In this document: in pieces, positions 60,001-62,324 of the stretch
Layout of the letters: every line of letters starts with the position of its first letter
Numbering within the stretch: position 1 is the first letter of the stretch
Assembly (NCBI GenBank): GCA_047967505.1
Contig: CM106541.1
Direction: 5' to 3' (one strand)
Length of the DNA stretch: 64,000 nt
Source of the DNA: Dipteris shenzhenensis
Lineage: Eukaryota; Polypodiophyta; Polypodiopsida; Gleicheniales
The notes under the pieces: generated by a model
The model's input: only the letters and a program-made list of their open reading frames with translations
Database searches by the model: none
What the model was told of the DNA's origin: nothing
Translations under genes and position numbers: made by a program

Positions 60001-62324
60001 TTCCTTGCCTGTTTTCCAAATGGACAGGCTTCACAAACCTTATGCATTTCTGCAACCTTGAAATTAGGCAATCCTGTAACAATATTTTGGGCTTGCATTG
60101 ATTTAAGTCGCTGTATATTAACATGACCAATGCGTTTATGCCAAATATCAATATCTGCAACTACACCGGTCCCATGTGCAAACATTGCTGCACTCAATTC
60201 AAGCATGTCCGCATCCAACGTAAACATCCTACCCTTCTTCTTTCCTTTTGCTATCAAGCGACCATTACTTTTCATATCCTCAACAAAGCATCCATGAGGA
60301 TTAAATCTGACCTGCAAGCCCTGCTCAACCATTTGACCAACAAAAACCAGATTCTTGGTGATGTTCGGGACATGAAATACATCAGACAGGTATTTCTTTT
60401 TCCCATGCTGCATAGGCAAAGGAATTTTACCAATCTGCACAATAGGATGTTGCAGTATCATCACCAGTCTCCACAAATCCTGGTTTTTCCATTTTCCTTG
60501 CATCCTGCATTTACTCTACATGACATGTCATGTGGTTTGACGCACCTGAGTCAACATACCACACATCATTTCGTTCTTCTGCACTTGTCACAGAATTGGT
60601 CATGTGCTGCACCATAAATAGATGCTCATTTCTGTCATCACCCTGTCTACTAGAAGATGCATAATTACCTAAAAGAGGGCCCACAAGGCTAAAAGCAAGG
60701 AAATCACCTTTTTGGAGAAGAAAGCTAGCGCTCCTTTTTGGGGAGAAAGCATATGGCAAGCAACCTAAAAGAGGGCCCACAGGGCTAAAAGCAAGGAAAT
60801 CACCTTTTTGGAGAAGAAAGCTATTGCTTTCTGGGACTGCATGCCAAGTTTATGAATTAGAGAGCAATCCTACTCTTTGTAGGGATGAGAATCCAAGTTA
60901 TATCAGCTTCATACTCCTCCATGAGCCAATTGTAAAAGATGCAATAAAAGACCTTAGGCCGGGGGGGTGCGGGGGGAGGGGTTATTTCTGGCCCCTAGTG
61001 TGGCGCCCTGCTCTCTCTCTCTCTTCATATATATATATATATATATATTGCGATTAATCTTCGAGCTCCATCACTCAGTTCTTCTTGCTGTATTGAGTTT
61101 CCAGCCAGTATTCAAAGTTGATTTTGAAGTGCTAAGTGCTTGATTTGCTCCTTGAAGCTATGTTTTAGTTCGAGAAAGGTTTCATATTTGATCTAATCTT
61201 GACGAAGGGGTCAAGGGCTGCAACAAGGAGCATGAAACTCAAAACCTACGGATGGAAAACGGAGACTGATATCCAGGAGATACAAAATGCTGAAAGAGTC
61301 TATAAAATGTAAACGTTAAGACACCATACCAAGTATAACATAGTAGCCTTTAAGTGCAAGAACTTCTGCAGTTGCTTTTCCAACGCCAGAAGAAGCCTTC
61401 CAAACACAAACAACGACAAAACCATAAGAGCACTTAATCGCCTCTCTCCAAAATGGCTAATTAAGGTATAAAACCAAATCCTAATACAAAGGAACTATCT
61501 TTGTGTGAGTAGCTGCTGTAAGTATGAGCTTTGTCTTCCCTTCAAGAAAACAATCTTAACCAGCAGACAAAGGAGGTTGGACTTGCTATGTCATTCTTTA
61601 TAGAACTTGTTAGGGTTCTTTTGAGACGCAAAACATTCTTAGTACTAAGGAGACATCGAAGACAATACCTTGAACCAAATCAAATGAAGAACTGTGTTAC
61701 TCAGTCATGTACAACCATCCTGAACATTTATGTGACACATATAAATCGTCAAAGCAAAATACAAAAGACTCTAAGCACGCTAGAGGACCATGTCATAACC
61801 TTTGCTCCAAAGAATTCAGTGTCTCTTGTTTCTTCAAAAAAATTGAATTTATTTGTAACGGCTAAATTTCAAAAGACTATGTCAATGTATCATCGCTTCT
61901 TTTCTATCTTGCCCGTCAGTTTTTTTTATTTCAAGTTGTGAGGGAGCATCAAAAACTAAAATCGTGCAAAGTAGACAATACACACGAGCGACGAATTGAC
62001 AAAGAGTGCTTTGACGCCTGAGTTTCTTTCTTTCATACATAATTTTGCCGTTTTAATCCGAAAGTGCATGGAGAGTATTCTTTTCTCTATAATACAAAAC
62101 GCAATAAACTGAACTTGTAAAAGCCAGAGACACGTCTTTACCCCAGTCACAATACAGGCACGGTTGTAGAGCACGTCAGGAGTATGAGGAGGAAAAGCTC
62201 TCTCCAAACCAACGAGTCTTCTCCAAAATAATTCTAAGTAAGATCGAAGAAGAGCTAAAACCCACATCAATCCCATGCGCCACAGATTGATCAAGCTCAA
62301 TATATTTCTTGTACGTTCCTCCAT
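13761..62324 (-). CDS. SDR-family NAD(P)-dependent oxidoreductase, multi-exon gene spread over 48.6 kb
   Basis: This is a short-chain dehydrogenase/reductase of the plant DHRSX / retinol-dehydrogenase-like subgroup; its substrate cannot be told. Seven exons are recognised: 62324-62142, 24746-24538, 19975-19857, 19766-19650, 19421-19346, 19134-18981 and 13913-13761. They sum to 1011 nt (336 codons plus stop), and all joins keep frame at GT-AG sites. Visible SDR features are an N-terminal hydrophobic segment ([20 protein letters not shown]), the beta-1 strand [16 protein letters not shown] (NNAG motif), [10 protein letters not shown], the catalytic serine region VGSFTH, the YEASK catalytic YxxxK split over two exons, [10 protein letters not shown], and a C-terminal GKYFFGG. 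One exon, phase 0 at both ends and carrying the rest of the TGxxxGxG loop, is missing from my model; it should lie between 62141 and 24747. Length with it would be about 370 residues, usual for the group. No exon shows a stop or frameshift, so the gene is probably functional. The N-terminal segment suggests membrane anchoring. Confidence 0.85.
14580..17180. repeat. Two diverged copies of one repeat inside the last SDR intron
   Basis: Segments near 14690-14890 and 17000-17180 share words in the same order: ATATCATCTACA(T/C)CCTGCA, GCAA(G/T)GCTTGGC(T/C)T(G/A)CA(G/T)GCAT, then a TATTACAT/TATTTCAC word and TTGG(C/T)TGTTGG. The sequence between them (15040-16700) is GC- and pyrimidine-rich, with a run of ten C near 16013, and contains no supportable gene. 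The family of this repeat is unknown to me. Confidence 0.4.
17660..18170 (-). mobile_element. LINE endonuclease fragment in the last SDR intron
   Basis: Two minus-strand frames read [17 protein letters not shown] (the GDFN motif of LINE endonucleases) and, further on, [24 protein letters not shown]. The latter matches the [17 protein letters not shown] segment of the larger LINE remnant at 20.5-23.4 kb, so both belong to one clade. In-frame stops and frameshifts interrupt it, and no reverse transcriptase is present. Confidence 0.65.
18981..19134 (-). CDS. SDR gene, exon with ADPG motif
   Basis: The exon has 154 nt, acceptor CTGTACAG and donor GTAGGA. It encodes [16 protein letters not shown], the SDR 'PG' motif after beta-6 that contacts the nicotinamide, and then [20 protein letters not shown], a helix conserved in the subgroup. 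It ends in phase 0. The following 5067-nt intron holds degenerate repeats and a LINE endonuclease fragment. Confidence 0.88.
19346..19421 (-). CDS. SDR gene, short exon after YxxxK
   Basis: The exon has 76 nt, acceptor AATCGCAG and donor GTAAGC. Joined to the previous exon it gives [15 protein letters not shown], which matches the helix that follows YxxxK in plant members of this group (typically leucine-rich, then YELHR). It ends in ITA plus two bases of a split isoleucine codon. The next intron is 211 nt. Confidence 0.85.
19650..19766 (-). CDS. SDR gene, exon carrying the catalytic tyrosine
   Basis: The exon has 117 nt, acceptor CTGTACAG and donor GTATAT. It encodes a variable linker, [14 protein letters not shown], and then [19 protein letters not shown] supplies the YxxxK proton-transfer pair. 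Reading straight past the donor meets a stop within about 25 nt, which supports the splice site. The next intron is 228 nt. Confidence 0.85.
19857..19975 (-). CDS. SDR gene, exon MIASNYLG to FTHRC
   Basis: The exon has 119 nt, acceptor GTGCAG and donor GTAACT. It encodes [20 protein letters not shown] and then [10 protein letters not shown], which are the SDR N-x-x-G helix (alpha-4) and the catalytic-serine strand. It starts in phase 2 and ends in phase 1, both compatible with its neighbours. The next intron is only 90 nt. Confidence 0.9.
20200..20345 (+). repeat. Degenerate repeat around ACCAGTGACCAGG
   Basis: ACCAGTGACCAGG-like words recur every 24-28 nt between about 20215 and 20345, with decay to the right. 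The repeat sits at the 3' side of the LINE remnant on its right and may be part of that element's 3' UTR. Confidence 0.45.
20520..23340 (-). mobile_element. LINE ORF2 remnant (endonuclease, reverse transcriptase, C-terminal knuckle) in the SDR intron
   Basis: Read right to left, the endonuclease is at 23340-22850 ([31 protein letters not shown]). The reverse transcriptase is at 22300-21998: [30 protein letters not shown] and [14 protein letters not shown], which is the F/Y-D-x-V motif region. The thumb and connection are at 21602-21345 ([17 protein letters not shown]). A C-terminal CTLCDM ... EEHFIFRC cysteine/histidine knuckle is near 20960-20890. Multiple stops and frameshifts mean it is inactive. 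It fills most of the 4.56-kb intron between SDR exons ending 24538 and starting 19975. Confidence 0.75.
23372..23550 (-). repeat. Tandem repeat of about 57 nt encoding Ser/Ala- or Leu/Ser-rich frames
   Basis: About three copies of a unit GGGCTGAAGTCGAAGT-AGAG(AT)-(GAGGGAGCTGAGG...) lie head to tail next to the LINE endonuclease start. On the minus strand two frames stay open across it: one alternating Ser/Ala ([16 protein letters not shown]), one rich in LSSLY. The repeat replaces the N-terminal endonuclease segment that would be expected here. Confidence 0.6.
24206..24438. repeat. Microsatellites: ATGAT cluster and (CT)n
   Basis: ATGATATGATATGAT-type pentamers occupy 24206-24246. A CT-dinucleotide run of about 12 units covers 24414-24438. 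Confidence 0.8.
24538..24746 (-). CDS. SDR gene, internal exon with NNAG motif
   Basis: The exon has 209 nt, acceptor TTTTCTTACAG and donor GTATGC. It begins in phase 0 with [11 protein letters not shown] and continues with a 'DLTS' segment, the usual acidic position that contacts adenine in SDRs. It then reads [10 protein letters not shown] (NNAG, structural and catalytic asparagine region) and KTKEGCDY. The last codon, TA|C, is completed by the next exon, which gives the family sequence [12 protein letters not shown]. The intron downstream is 4562 nt and carries a LINE remnant. Confidence 0.88.
24990..25190 (-). repeat. Inverted partner of 34390-34590
   Basis: The reverse complement of this segment aligns with 34390-34590: CAAAGAGAGTTTT-ATATA, GTGAAAAGT, ATTGTAAAATTGTCC, then GGAGGAGAGAGGAGC, GGACTATTTAG and GAGCAATGCGACAAG-ATG-ATTAAAAAA. 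Identity is roughly 75-80% by eye with small gaps. Together with the direct pair listed at 25757 it brackets the Tat element. Confidence 0.6.
25757..25885 (+). repeat. Direct partner of 34680-34780
   Basis: AAGGTGAGAATCGAGTAGG-ATTGAGTAAGAGGCATGAGGAA ... CAAGACAAAAAGATGTGT aligns in the same orientation with 34693-34777. Both copies are just outside the Tat element, one on each side. The family is unknown; it may be an older repeat into which the Tat element jumped. Confidence 0.55.
25895..27448 (-). repeat. 3' LTR of the Tat element
   Basis: Matches 32826-34389 along its full length, with scattered substitutions and a few short indels (for example about 6 nt missing near 26340). It starts TGATGTG and ends TATCCTATCA on the plus strand. 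The purine tract just inside the element is poor (minus strand GGTTGGGCTAATA before the LTR), which is unusual for an active element. It contains a dense CGTAC cluster at 26375-26630. Confidence 0.93.
27478..30160 (-). CDS. Reverse transcriptase end, two RNase H domains and integrase (Tat element pol)
   Basis: It continues after the frameshift with the F-I-D-D active-site strand and [18 protein letters not shown] first RNase H follows ([20 protein letters not shown] ... KKYSAAEL), whose usual DAS catalytic start is N-P-S and so probably dead. A second, archaeal-like RNase H then reads [31 protein letters not shown] and [13 protein letters not shown], with its D-E-D intact. Integrase carries the zinc finger ([10 protein letters not shown] ... 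CRSCLQC), the core WGIDAIGPL / VSDKGPGF / NEYFNGEL (D-D-E), and a C-terminal DNA-binding stretch ([22 protein letters not shown]). Dual RNase H is a mark of the Tat lineage. No further stop is seen. Confidence 0.87.
29973..30875 (-). CDS. Reverse transcriptase, first part (Tat element pol)
   Basis: The frame opens at GTG in overlap with gag. It carries the plant gypsy reverse transcriptase start ([82 protein letters not shown]). At about 30160 one base is missing. After that the frame reads nonsense, while the expected IDD catalytic region ([10 protein letters not shown]) continues in another frame. The domain is thus split over two frames. Confidence 0.85.
   Translation of the reverse strand: MNFLDTREQAETVHQLEEDRFETMEEFMQSKEARVPTQELVQQMINPDLTLKEKEEYSAMLRRYPHLFITSYEEIRGFKGKPLKIELKEDARPVFQKMKRLSPEQVRVLREEVVKLLKADIIFPIVHSDWASPVVIVPKKDGRWRVCVNYKLLNAMTKSNHYPLPHVDDILDKIAGHEMYSLCDGYSGYFQIAIAPEDQTKTTFITPWGCLSYKKMPFGLKNAPSHYQENTNEVLAPFLINFARLLLMIFVFLVIGRIIVPNWIKYLGELMIVEDSLIPKNVSWHGQILKYWVMLFLKME
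30872..32746 (-). CDS. Gag-protease polyprotein of the Tat element
   Basis: An intact frame of 624 codons. Residues about 45-145 form the retrotransposon gag domain ([41 protein letters not shown]). A Gly/Arg-rich stretch ([14 protein letters not shown]) follows around 235, and then a damaged zinc knuckle ([14 protein letters not shown], with the second Cys replaced). The retroviral-type protease is near 490-580: [12 protein letters not shown] with D-G-G in place of the usual D-S/T-G, then [13 protein letters not shown]. An acidic Ser/Glu tail closes it. It overlaps the pol frame by 4 nt in the -1 frame, so pol may be made by recoding, or one frame may have shifted by mutation. Confidence 0.88.
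   Translation of the reverse strand: MKMAQDFARFYGLPNEDLEKFIESMEFTALIKDRNAPEVLLQILTYCLVGEARTWLQEFQASFQNEQGERRNLTYGEVRRGFLTRFACTRDADGVWRELCALYQRKDQTVDDYVSRFMIMWNKWQAILLPEVPPRVIKKDRFIAGLKPEIRVKVEVKDLPTFEEALRVAKEKERKQRRMIQLEYGVPVVPFVTEMPVQNVIEPVRPEEKKEGSMKDEIHEMAELMKNLSLNLMAGRGRGRTPGGRGAGNASNSSVQAPLQGGRGRGVYAPYVQCFNILDWGHYSTQCDKPPRVGGDVYPLPSNLNDRSTDHGVEIKEPGPSSSNGVKKVPFEDKGKGQFVSVLGLEESDLDVLPLGKRDRDEEGEPSVKKSKQVEDVVTYQRKKVRKPRQKYKTADYPLGKEQAEYDLIADLSNRKVDITFAQMVGLCPRLKREWWKAVNPGKKRVVHKVAKNIMSISELLDICPSVEAWHKGYELGEAYIDGGAQICVMTQSCVERLGLEVTDPSHFRIRMANHARVKSLGVVKDLDVEVFNVHCRIDCHVMPAGMGAYPLILGRPWLRKVGAIQKGIISIYTSNGKKFSFDMVSYAEISSPIEEEEKQSETTSEEESSITSDSDEAQVLLRE
32801..32819 (-). promoter_or_regulatory. 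Primer-binding site of the Tat element
   Basis: Starting six nt inside the 5' LTR end, the minus strand reads TGGCGATCCTGTTGGGGAC. This resembles the TGGCGCCGTTG-CGGGGA sites seen in plant Athila and Tat elements, and the tRNA family is inferred only from that resemblance. Confidence 0.6.
32826..34389 (-). repeat. 5' LTR of the Tat element
   Basis: Partner of the LTR at 25895-27448. It carries 14 CGTAC words within about 260 nt (33305-33565). Open frames on both strands inside it have no recognisable domain and are treated as chance. Confidence 0.93.
34743..35510 (-). mobile_element. Ty3/gypsy reverse transcriptase/RNase H fragment
   Basis: Minus-strand frames read [11 protein letters not shown] and [18 protein letters not shown] (thumb region, near 35450-35310). 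They then read [20 protein letters not shown] and [12 protein letters not shown] (RNase H, 35130-35000), and [26 protein letters not shown] (34945-34860). Frameshifts separate the pieces. It is unlike the Tat copy and closer to the chromovirus type. There are no LTRs. Confidence 0.7.
35520..37200. other. No recognisable gene (intron of the SDR gene)
   Basis: Short frames on both strands (up to 113 codons at 36538-36879, plus) lack recognisable domains. Some of it may be decayed mobile DNA. Confidence 0.35.
37210..37530 (-). mobile_element. LINE C-terminal knuckle fragment
   Basis: The minus strand near 37490-37395 reads [22 protein letters not shown], the same cysteine/histidine motif as the end of the LINE remnant at 20.9 kb (CTLCDM...EEHFIFRC). 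Stops follow, and nothing else of the element is recognisable. Confidence 0.6.
37530..38980. other. Unassigned, possibly LTR or leader of an old element
   Basis: Contains many CATGCA words, and a plus-strand ATG at 38666 with [13 protein letters not shown] that could be a retroelement gag start upstream of the gag fragment at 38.99 kb. LTR ends could not be defined. Confidence 0.3.
38985..39345 (+). mobile_element. Retrotransposon gag fragment
   Basis: Plus-strand frames give [23 protein letters not shown] ... [14 protein letters not shown] and, in the next frame, [16 protein letters not shown]. These are laid out as in retrotransposon gag (F-x-x-E-F, S-[VL]-x-x-Y/W ... FV.GL). It is broken by a frameshift near 39190. 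Confidence 0.5.
39350..40740. other. No recognisable gene
   Basis: Only short frames of 60-70 codons without domains. I see no LTR ends. Confidence 0.35.
40746..40991 (+). repeat. Tandem duplication of a 123-nt unit
   Basis: Copy 1 (40746-40868) and copy 2 (40869-40991) are adjacent. Both start CCTATTTGTTCCTT and share AAATTTTCTCACACAAAAG and TTTATTTCCTGAAGTAAG. They differ at under ten positions by eye, so the duplication is young compared with the surrounding repeats. Confidence 0.85.
41857..42014. repeat. Composite microsatellite: (GA)n, unique 65-nt island, (CT)n(CA)n
   Basis: A GA run at 41856-41886 is followed by a non-repetitive island (41887-41949), a CT run (41950-41975) and a CA run (41976-42014). 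The GA and CT runs are reverse complements, so the segment could fold back with the island as loop. Confidence 0.85.
42325..43330 (-). mobile_element. Chromovirus 3' end: integrase tail, chromodomain, PPT and LTR
   Basis: On the minus strand, frames at 43316-43085 give the integrase C terminus ([35 protein letters not shown]). A frame near 43040-42935 gives a chromodomain ([12 protein letters not shown] ... [17 protein letters not shown]). A good polypurine tract AAAAGGGGGAGGTAA (42867-42853) leads straight into TGTTACGG at 42852, the start of an LTR of roughly 500 nt that runs to about 42325. The rest of the element, including the 5' LTR, is missing; at about 43330 it abuts the copia leader region. 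Confidence 0.75.
43620..44480 (+). repeat. Leader/LTR region of copia copy A with GTACGG-rich block
   Basis: Upstream of the gag ATG lies a block (43630-43935) with about fifteen GTACGG / CGTAC / GTACGA words mixed with GCATTTAATGCA-like words. The same words form the cluster in the Tat LTRs, in the same orientation relative to gag. LTR ends and a primer-binding site could not be fixed, so how much of this is LTR is open. Confidence 0.45.
44481..45564 (+). CDS. Ty1/copia gag, copy A (frameshifted)
   Basis: It starts [20 protein letters not shown], then [18 protein letters not shown], as in plant copia gag. It continues in other frames with [49 protein letters not shown] and [10 protein letters not shown] (UBN2-type gag). 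An intact zinc knuckle [14 protein letters not shown] lies at about 45330-45375, followed by a Lys/Ser-rich tail. Two frameshifts are visible (near 44620 and 44935). After the knuckle the frame runs to DVRDAWFFV and a stop. The protease, integrase and first part of reverse transcriptase that should follow are absent. Confidence 0.75.
45565..46296 (+). CDS. Ty1/copia reverse transcriptase, copy A, truncated
   Basis: It opens within RVT_2 at [18 protein letters not shown], then [39 protein letters not shown] and [15 protein letters not shown]. The catalytic motif is YVDG instead of YVDD, and a small deletion before VAKGYAQ has removed the usual YKARL. A stop follows at about 46068, and the same frame resumes with FEIDLQQTF and [10 protein letters not shown]. 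At 46296 it is cut by the LTR of a chromovirus. A deletion of about 2.5 kb separates it from the gag knuckle. Confidence 0.8.
46297..46988 (-). repeat. 3' LTR of the chromovirus at 46-50 kb
   Basis: On the plus strand it starts TGTAGGC and ends CATAACA. On the minus strand its start (TGTTATGCTC-AGC-GAGATA, then GACCTCGG and TTTAGAGGACC-like words) is shared with the LTR at 55483-55846, which shows that both belong to related chromoviruses. Confidence 0.75.
46992..48178 (-). CDS. Chromovirus integrase and chromodomain (with stops)
   Basis: The intact frame 48178-47450 holds [19 protein letters not shown] (zinc-finger cysteines), then [43 protein letters not shown] (D-D-E core) and [15 protein letters not shown]. 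Past 47450 the same protein continues with [14 protein letters not shown] and [11 protein letters not shown], and then a chromodomain-like segment ([20 protein letters not shown]). Stops interrupt it near 47365, 47310 and 47195. Integrase plus chromodomain marks the chromovirus group, which targets particular chromatin. Confidence 0.82.
48260..50000 (-). CDS. Chromovirus reverse transcriptase and RNase H (broken)
   Basis: From right to left: 49994-49686 is the linker and RT start ([33 protein letters not shown]). The RT palm follows in scattered frames to 49250. 49235-49008 holds [19 protein letters not shown] and [14 protein letters not shown]. 48892-48260 is RNase H ([48 protein letters not shown]) and the entry to integrase. 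Frameshifts and stops lie between the pieces, for example near 49270 and 48950. Confidence 0.78.
50042..51180 (+). CDS. Ty1/copia reverse transcriptase end and RNase H, copy B, with foreign insert
   Basis: It begins [21 protein letters not shown] and [13 protein letters not shown], then [59 protein letters not shown] and [19 protein letters not shown] (RNase H). At about 50653 the RNase H frame is replaced by other sequence, and it resumes at about 50928 with [20 protein letters not shown] and [16 protein letters not shown]. After one stop comes [10 protein letters not shown]. Its first 226 nt match the last 226 nt of copy A with 13 differences and no gaps. A purine tract CCATGGAGGGGGGTT near 51302-51316 is followed by TGTAGGCTATC, the probable 3' LTR start. 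Confidence 0.82.
50653..50927 (+). mobile_element. Ty3/gypsy gag fragment inside copia RNase H
   Basis: An ATG at 50710 opens [20 protein letters not shown], then [32 protein letters not shown] and SWPRLAAAL. This is the N-terminal half of a Ty3/gypsy gag (F-x-G, ENP, then LxGxAxxWY). It replaces or interrupts the middle of a copia RNase H in the same orientation. No LTR, target duplication or tail is visible. Confidence 0.65.
51437..52340 (-). mobile_element. Chromovirus protease/reverse transcriptase fragment
   Basis: Right to left: protease at 52290-52040 ([19 protein letters not shown] with D-P-G for D-S-G, then [20 protein letters not shown]); linker ([35 protein letters not shown]); then RT start at 51862-51590 ([49 protein letters not shown]). 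It ends near 51440 at the SIDLKSG motif. It is related to, but not the missing part of, the chromovirus at 46-50 kb, because both include the RT start. Confidence 0.75.
52345..53340. other. No recognisable gene
   Basis: AT-rich, with only short frames. A T run of about 18 nt lies at 53366-53383, just to the right. Confidence 0.35.
53507..55010 (+). mobile_element. Ty3/gypsy gag-protease remnant, plus strand
   Basis: Gag reads in pieces: [20 protein letters not shown], then [33 protein letters not shown] and [18 protein letters not shown] knuckle near 54440 ([13 protein letters not shown]) has lost its last Cys. A protease start near 54750 reads [20 protein letters not shown], with D-S-A in place of D-S-G. 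At least five stops are present. Short frames up to 55241 have no domain. No LTR was found on its left. Confidence 0.7.
55483..55860 (+). repeat. Chromovirus LTR followed by an iMet-type primer-binding site
   Basis: It starts TGTTATGCTCAAGCTGAGAT and shares words in order with the 692-nt LTR at 46297-46988. It ends near 55846 (TTGCA). Directly after lies CGGTATCAGCGC (55848-55859), which matches the usual plant primer site TGGTATCAGAGC at 10 of 12 positions. This is therefore the 5' LTR of a plus-strand element whose body is lost. The LTR 3' part (GAGTTTCCAGCCAGTATT) occurs again at about 61095. Confidence 0.65.
56207..57269 (-). repeat. 3' LTR of the copia element at 57-61 kb
   Basis: On the minus strand, a purine tract CTCGAGGGGGAG (57281-57270) is followed at 57269 by TGCTGAGATATCGAGC, a usual copia LTR opening. 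The other end is taken as about 56207, where TGACCAATAAGC starts on the plus strand; this end is uncertain. It contains the minisatellite at 56560-56825. Confidence 0.55.
56560..56825 (+). repeat. Minisatellite, 24/27-nt unit GGCATG-(T/G)-ATTTGCCAAGAAAGAAA
   Basis: About eleven head-to-tail copies of GGCATGTATTTGCCAAGAAA with a GAA triplet indel giving 24- and 27-nt forms. Because all lengths are multiples of three, several frames stay open across the array (plus: [17 protein letters not shown]; minus: [17 protein letters not shown]). It lies in an LTR, so a protein product is unlikely. Confidence 0.9.
57233..57885 (-). CDS. Copia RNase H (frameshifted)
   Basis: 57876-57428 reads [80 protein letters not shown] and KHIEV, then slips frame at about 57425. 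The tail is found in the next frame: [20 protein letters not shown] and [10 protein letters not shown]. All four acidic RNase H positions appear present. Confidence 0.85.
57886..58929 (-). CDS. Copia reverse transcriptase
   Basis: An open frame of 347 codons. It opens with [18 protein letters not shown], then [97 protein letters not shown] and the intact catalytic motif YVDDLIITG, then [13 protein letters not shown]. It ends RADLN followed by TAA, where the family has a continuing [12 protein letters not shown]_2 is complete, so this is the best preserved part of the element. Confidence 0.9.
   Translation of the reverse strand: MRAPGSEPILRRSTRARYPVDRLKYDGFTAIHYAYMVKVIQELEPTSFEQAMGNEKWEKAMDALEANATWELVPLPKNKNAIGCKWVYKIKHNADGSANSYKARLVVKGYAETYGIDYEETFSPVARMATVRAAIAIAASKGWSLHQMDVKNAFLHGDLQEEVFIEQPAGYAHAIHPEFVCRLKKALYGLKQAPRAWSDKIGQHLVTIGFKISKADFSLYVRKTEKGIMLLVIYVDDLIITGDSDEDILHVKMLLKQKFEMKDLGELRYFLGIEVIRSPSGIQLLQRQYGLEMLFKYGMTDCKLISVLLEQNVKLSTDAGELLEDPTMYRRIVGCLIYMTITRADLN
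58926..59711 (-). CDS. Copia integrase C-terminal part and linker
   Basis: It begins with [19 protein letters not shown] and continues with [70 protein letters not shown] and [10 protein letters not shown] Ser/Gln-rich linker follows. It ends in a frameshift at about 58930. Confidence 0.85.
   Translation of the reverse strand, partial: EHGIKQQYSCSHTPQQNGLAERKNRHIGEASRAMLNEKDLPDYYWAEAVATAVYIMNRTRTAAIHGMTPEEIYTGRKPDISHLKIFGCIAYVHVPDELRSKLDPKAEKCIFIGYSLQQKVYRCYNPSTRKSTVSRDVVFDEMSSWYKPVNVMIDVDAQNGNAAQNSQQQSQNISGPAVSSNSGSHTSPWTGRLRSGESLQSNADSGMQVSRKGKEKVDQPMFDVNAGHSYVDGESSDSEQSIDDELGIPFVVTPGVRTGMF
59712..60503 (-). CDS. Copia GAG-pre-integrase and integrase core (stop-interrupted)
   Basis: 60503-59979 contains the protease end and [17 protein letters not shown], then [15 protein letters not shown] and [14 protein letters not shown], the H-H-C-C zinc-binding part. 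A TAA follows. 59963-59712 gives [38 protein letters not shown] and [19 protein letters not shown] (first two acidic residues of the D-D-E core), and a second TAA. Past it the frame continues with [15 protein letters not shown], which carries the third. Confidence 0.82.
60511..60780 (-). CDS. Copia protease start
   Basis: The frame ends in [17 protein letters not shown], the aspartic protease active site (D-S-G) of copia elements. Upstream it holds a leucine/phenylalanine-rich stretch made by a 61-nt repeated segment, where a gag knuckle would be expected. The frame stops before the rest of the protease, which continues with a frameshift at 60503. Confidence 0.7.
   Translation of the reverse strand: MGPLLGCLPYAFSPKRSASFLLQKGDFLAFSLVGPLLGNYASSSRQGDDRNEHLFMVQHMTNSVTSAEERNDVWYVDSGASNHMTCHVE
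60667..60823 (-). repeat. Two near-identical 61-nt copies beside the copia protease
   Basis: 60667-60727 and 60763-60823 both read ACCTAAAAGAGGGCCCACA and onward to GAGAAGAAAGCTA, with a single difference. A 35-nt spacer (CTCCTTTTTGGGGAGAAAGC within) separates them. The duplication is recent and has replaced the gag/protease junction of the copia element. Confidence 0.9.
61008..61050. repeat. Microsatellite (CT)n and (AT)n
   Basis: A CT run (61009-61023) is followed by an AT run of about 11 units (61027-61049). Just to the left is a G run interrupted by T and C (60961-60980). Confidence 0.85.
61055..61175 (+). repeat. Chromovirus LTR 3' fragment
   Basis: Aligns in the same orientation with 55727-55845: GTTCTTC-TGCTGTA-TGAGTTTCCAGCCAGTATT, TTTTGAAG, GTGCTTAGATTTGCT-like, and AGCTATG-T-TAG-TC-AGAAAGGTT. 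No primer-binding site follows. Confidence 0.6.
61180..62141. other. First part of SDR intron 1; nothing recognised
   Basis: Starts at the SDR donor GTAAAG (62141). One plus-strand frame (61531-61941, 136 codons) has no recognisable domain. I searched this stretch for the missing SDR cofactor-loop exon and found none. Confidence 0.4.
62142..62324 (-). CDS. SDR gene, exon 1 (start codon, membrane-anchor segment, first half of cofactor loop)
   Basis: The exon has 61 codons, from ATG at 62324 to a donor GTAAAG after ACT GGG, so it ends in phase 0 exactly at the TG of the TGxxxGxG NAD(P) loop. The ATG opens a basic and hydrophobic N terminus, [15 protein letters not shown], followed by a leucine/tryptophan-rich stretch, a PP motif and RACIVTG. 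Plant SDRs of this subgroup start in the same way: a hydrophobic segment, then prolines, then the first beta strand. A TATA-like sequence lies about 200 nt upstream. Assignment to the same gene as the downstream exons rests on protein-family order and phase, because 37 kb of intron and transposons lie between. Confidence 0.75.

Larger units (their letters stand above)
57200..60790 (-). mobile_element. Ty1/copia element, minus strand, 5'-truncated and broken
   Basis: Right to left: protease (about 60560), GAG-pre-integrase, integrase, reverse transcriptase, RNase H, purine tract and LTR. Gag and the 5' LTR are missing; the sequence past 60830 is unrelated. Lesions are in-frame stops at 59979-59981, 59712-59714 and 57886-57888, and frameshifts near 58930 and 57425. 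It is a different copia lineage from copies A and B. Confidence 0.88.
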
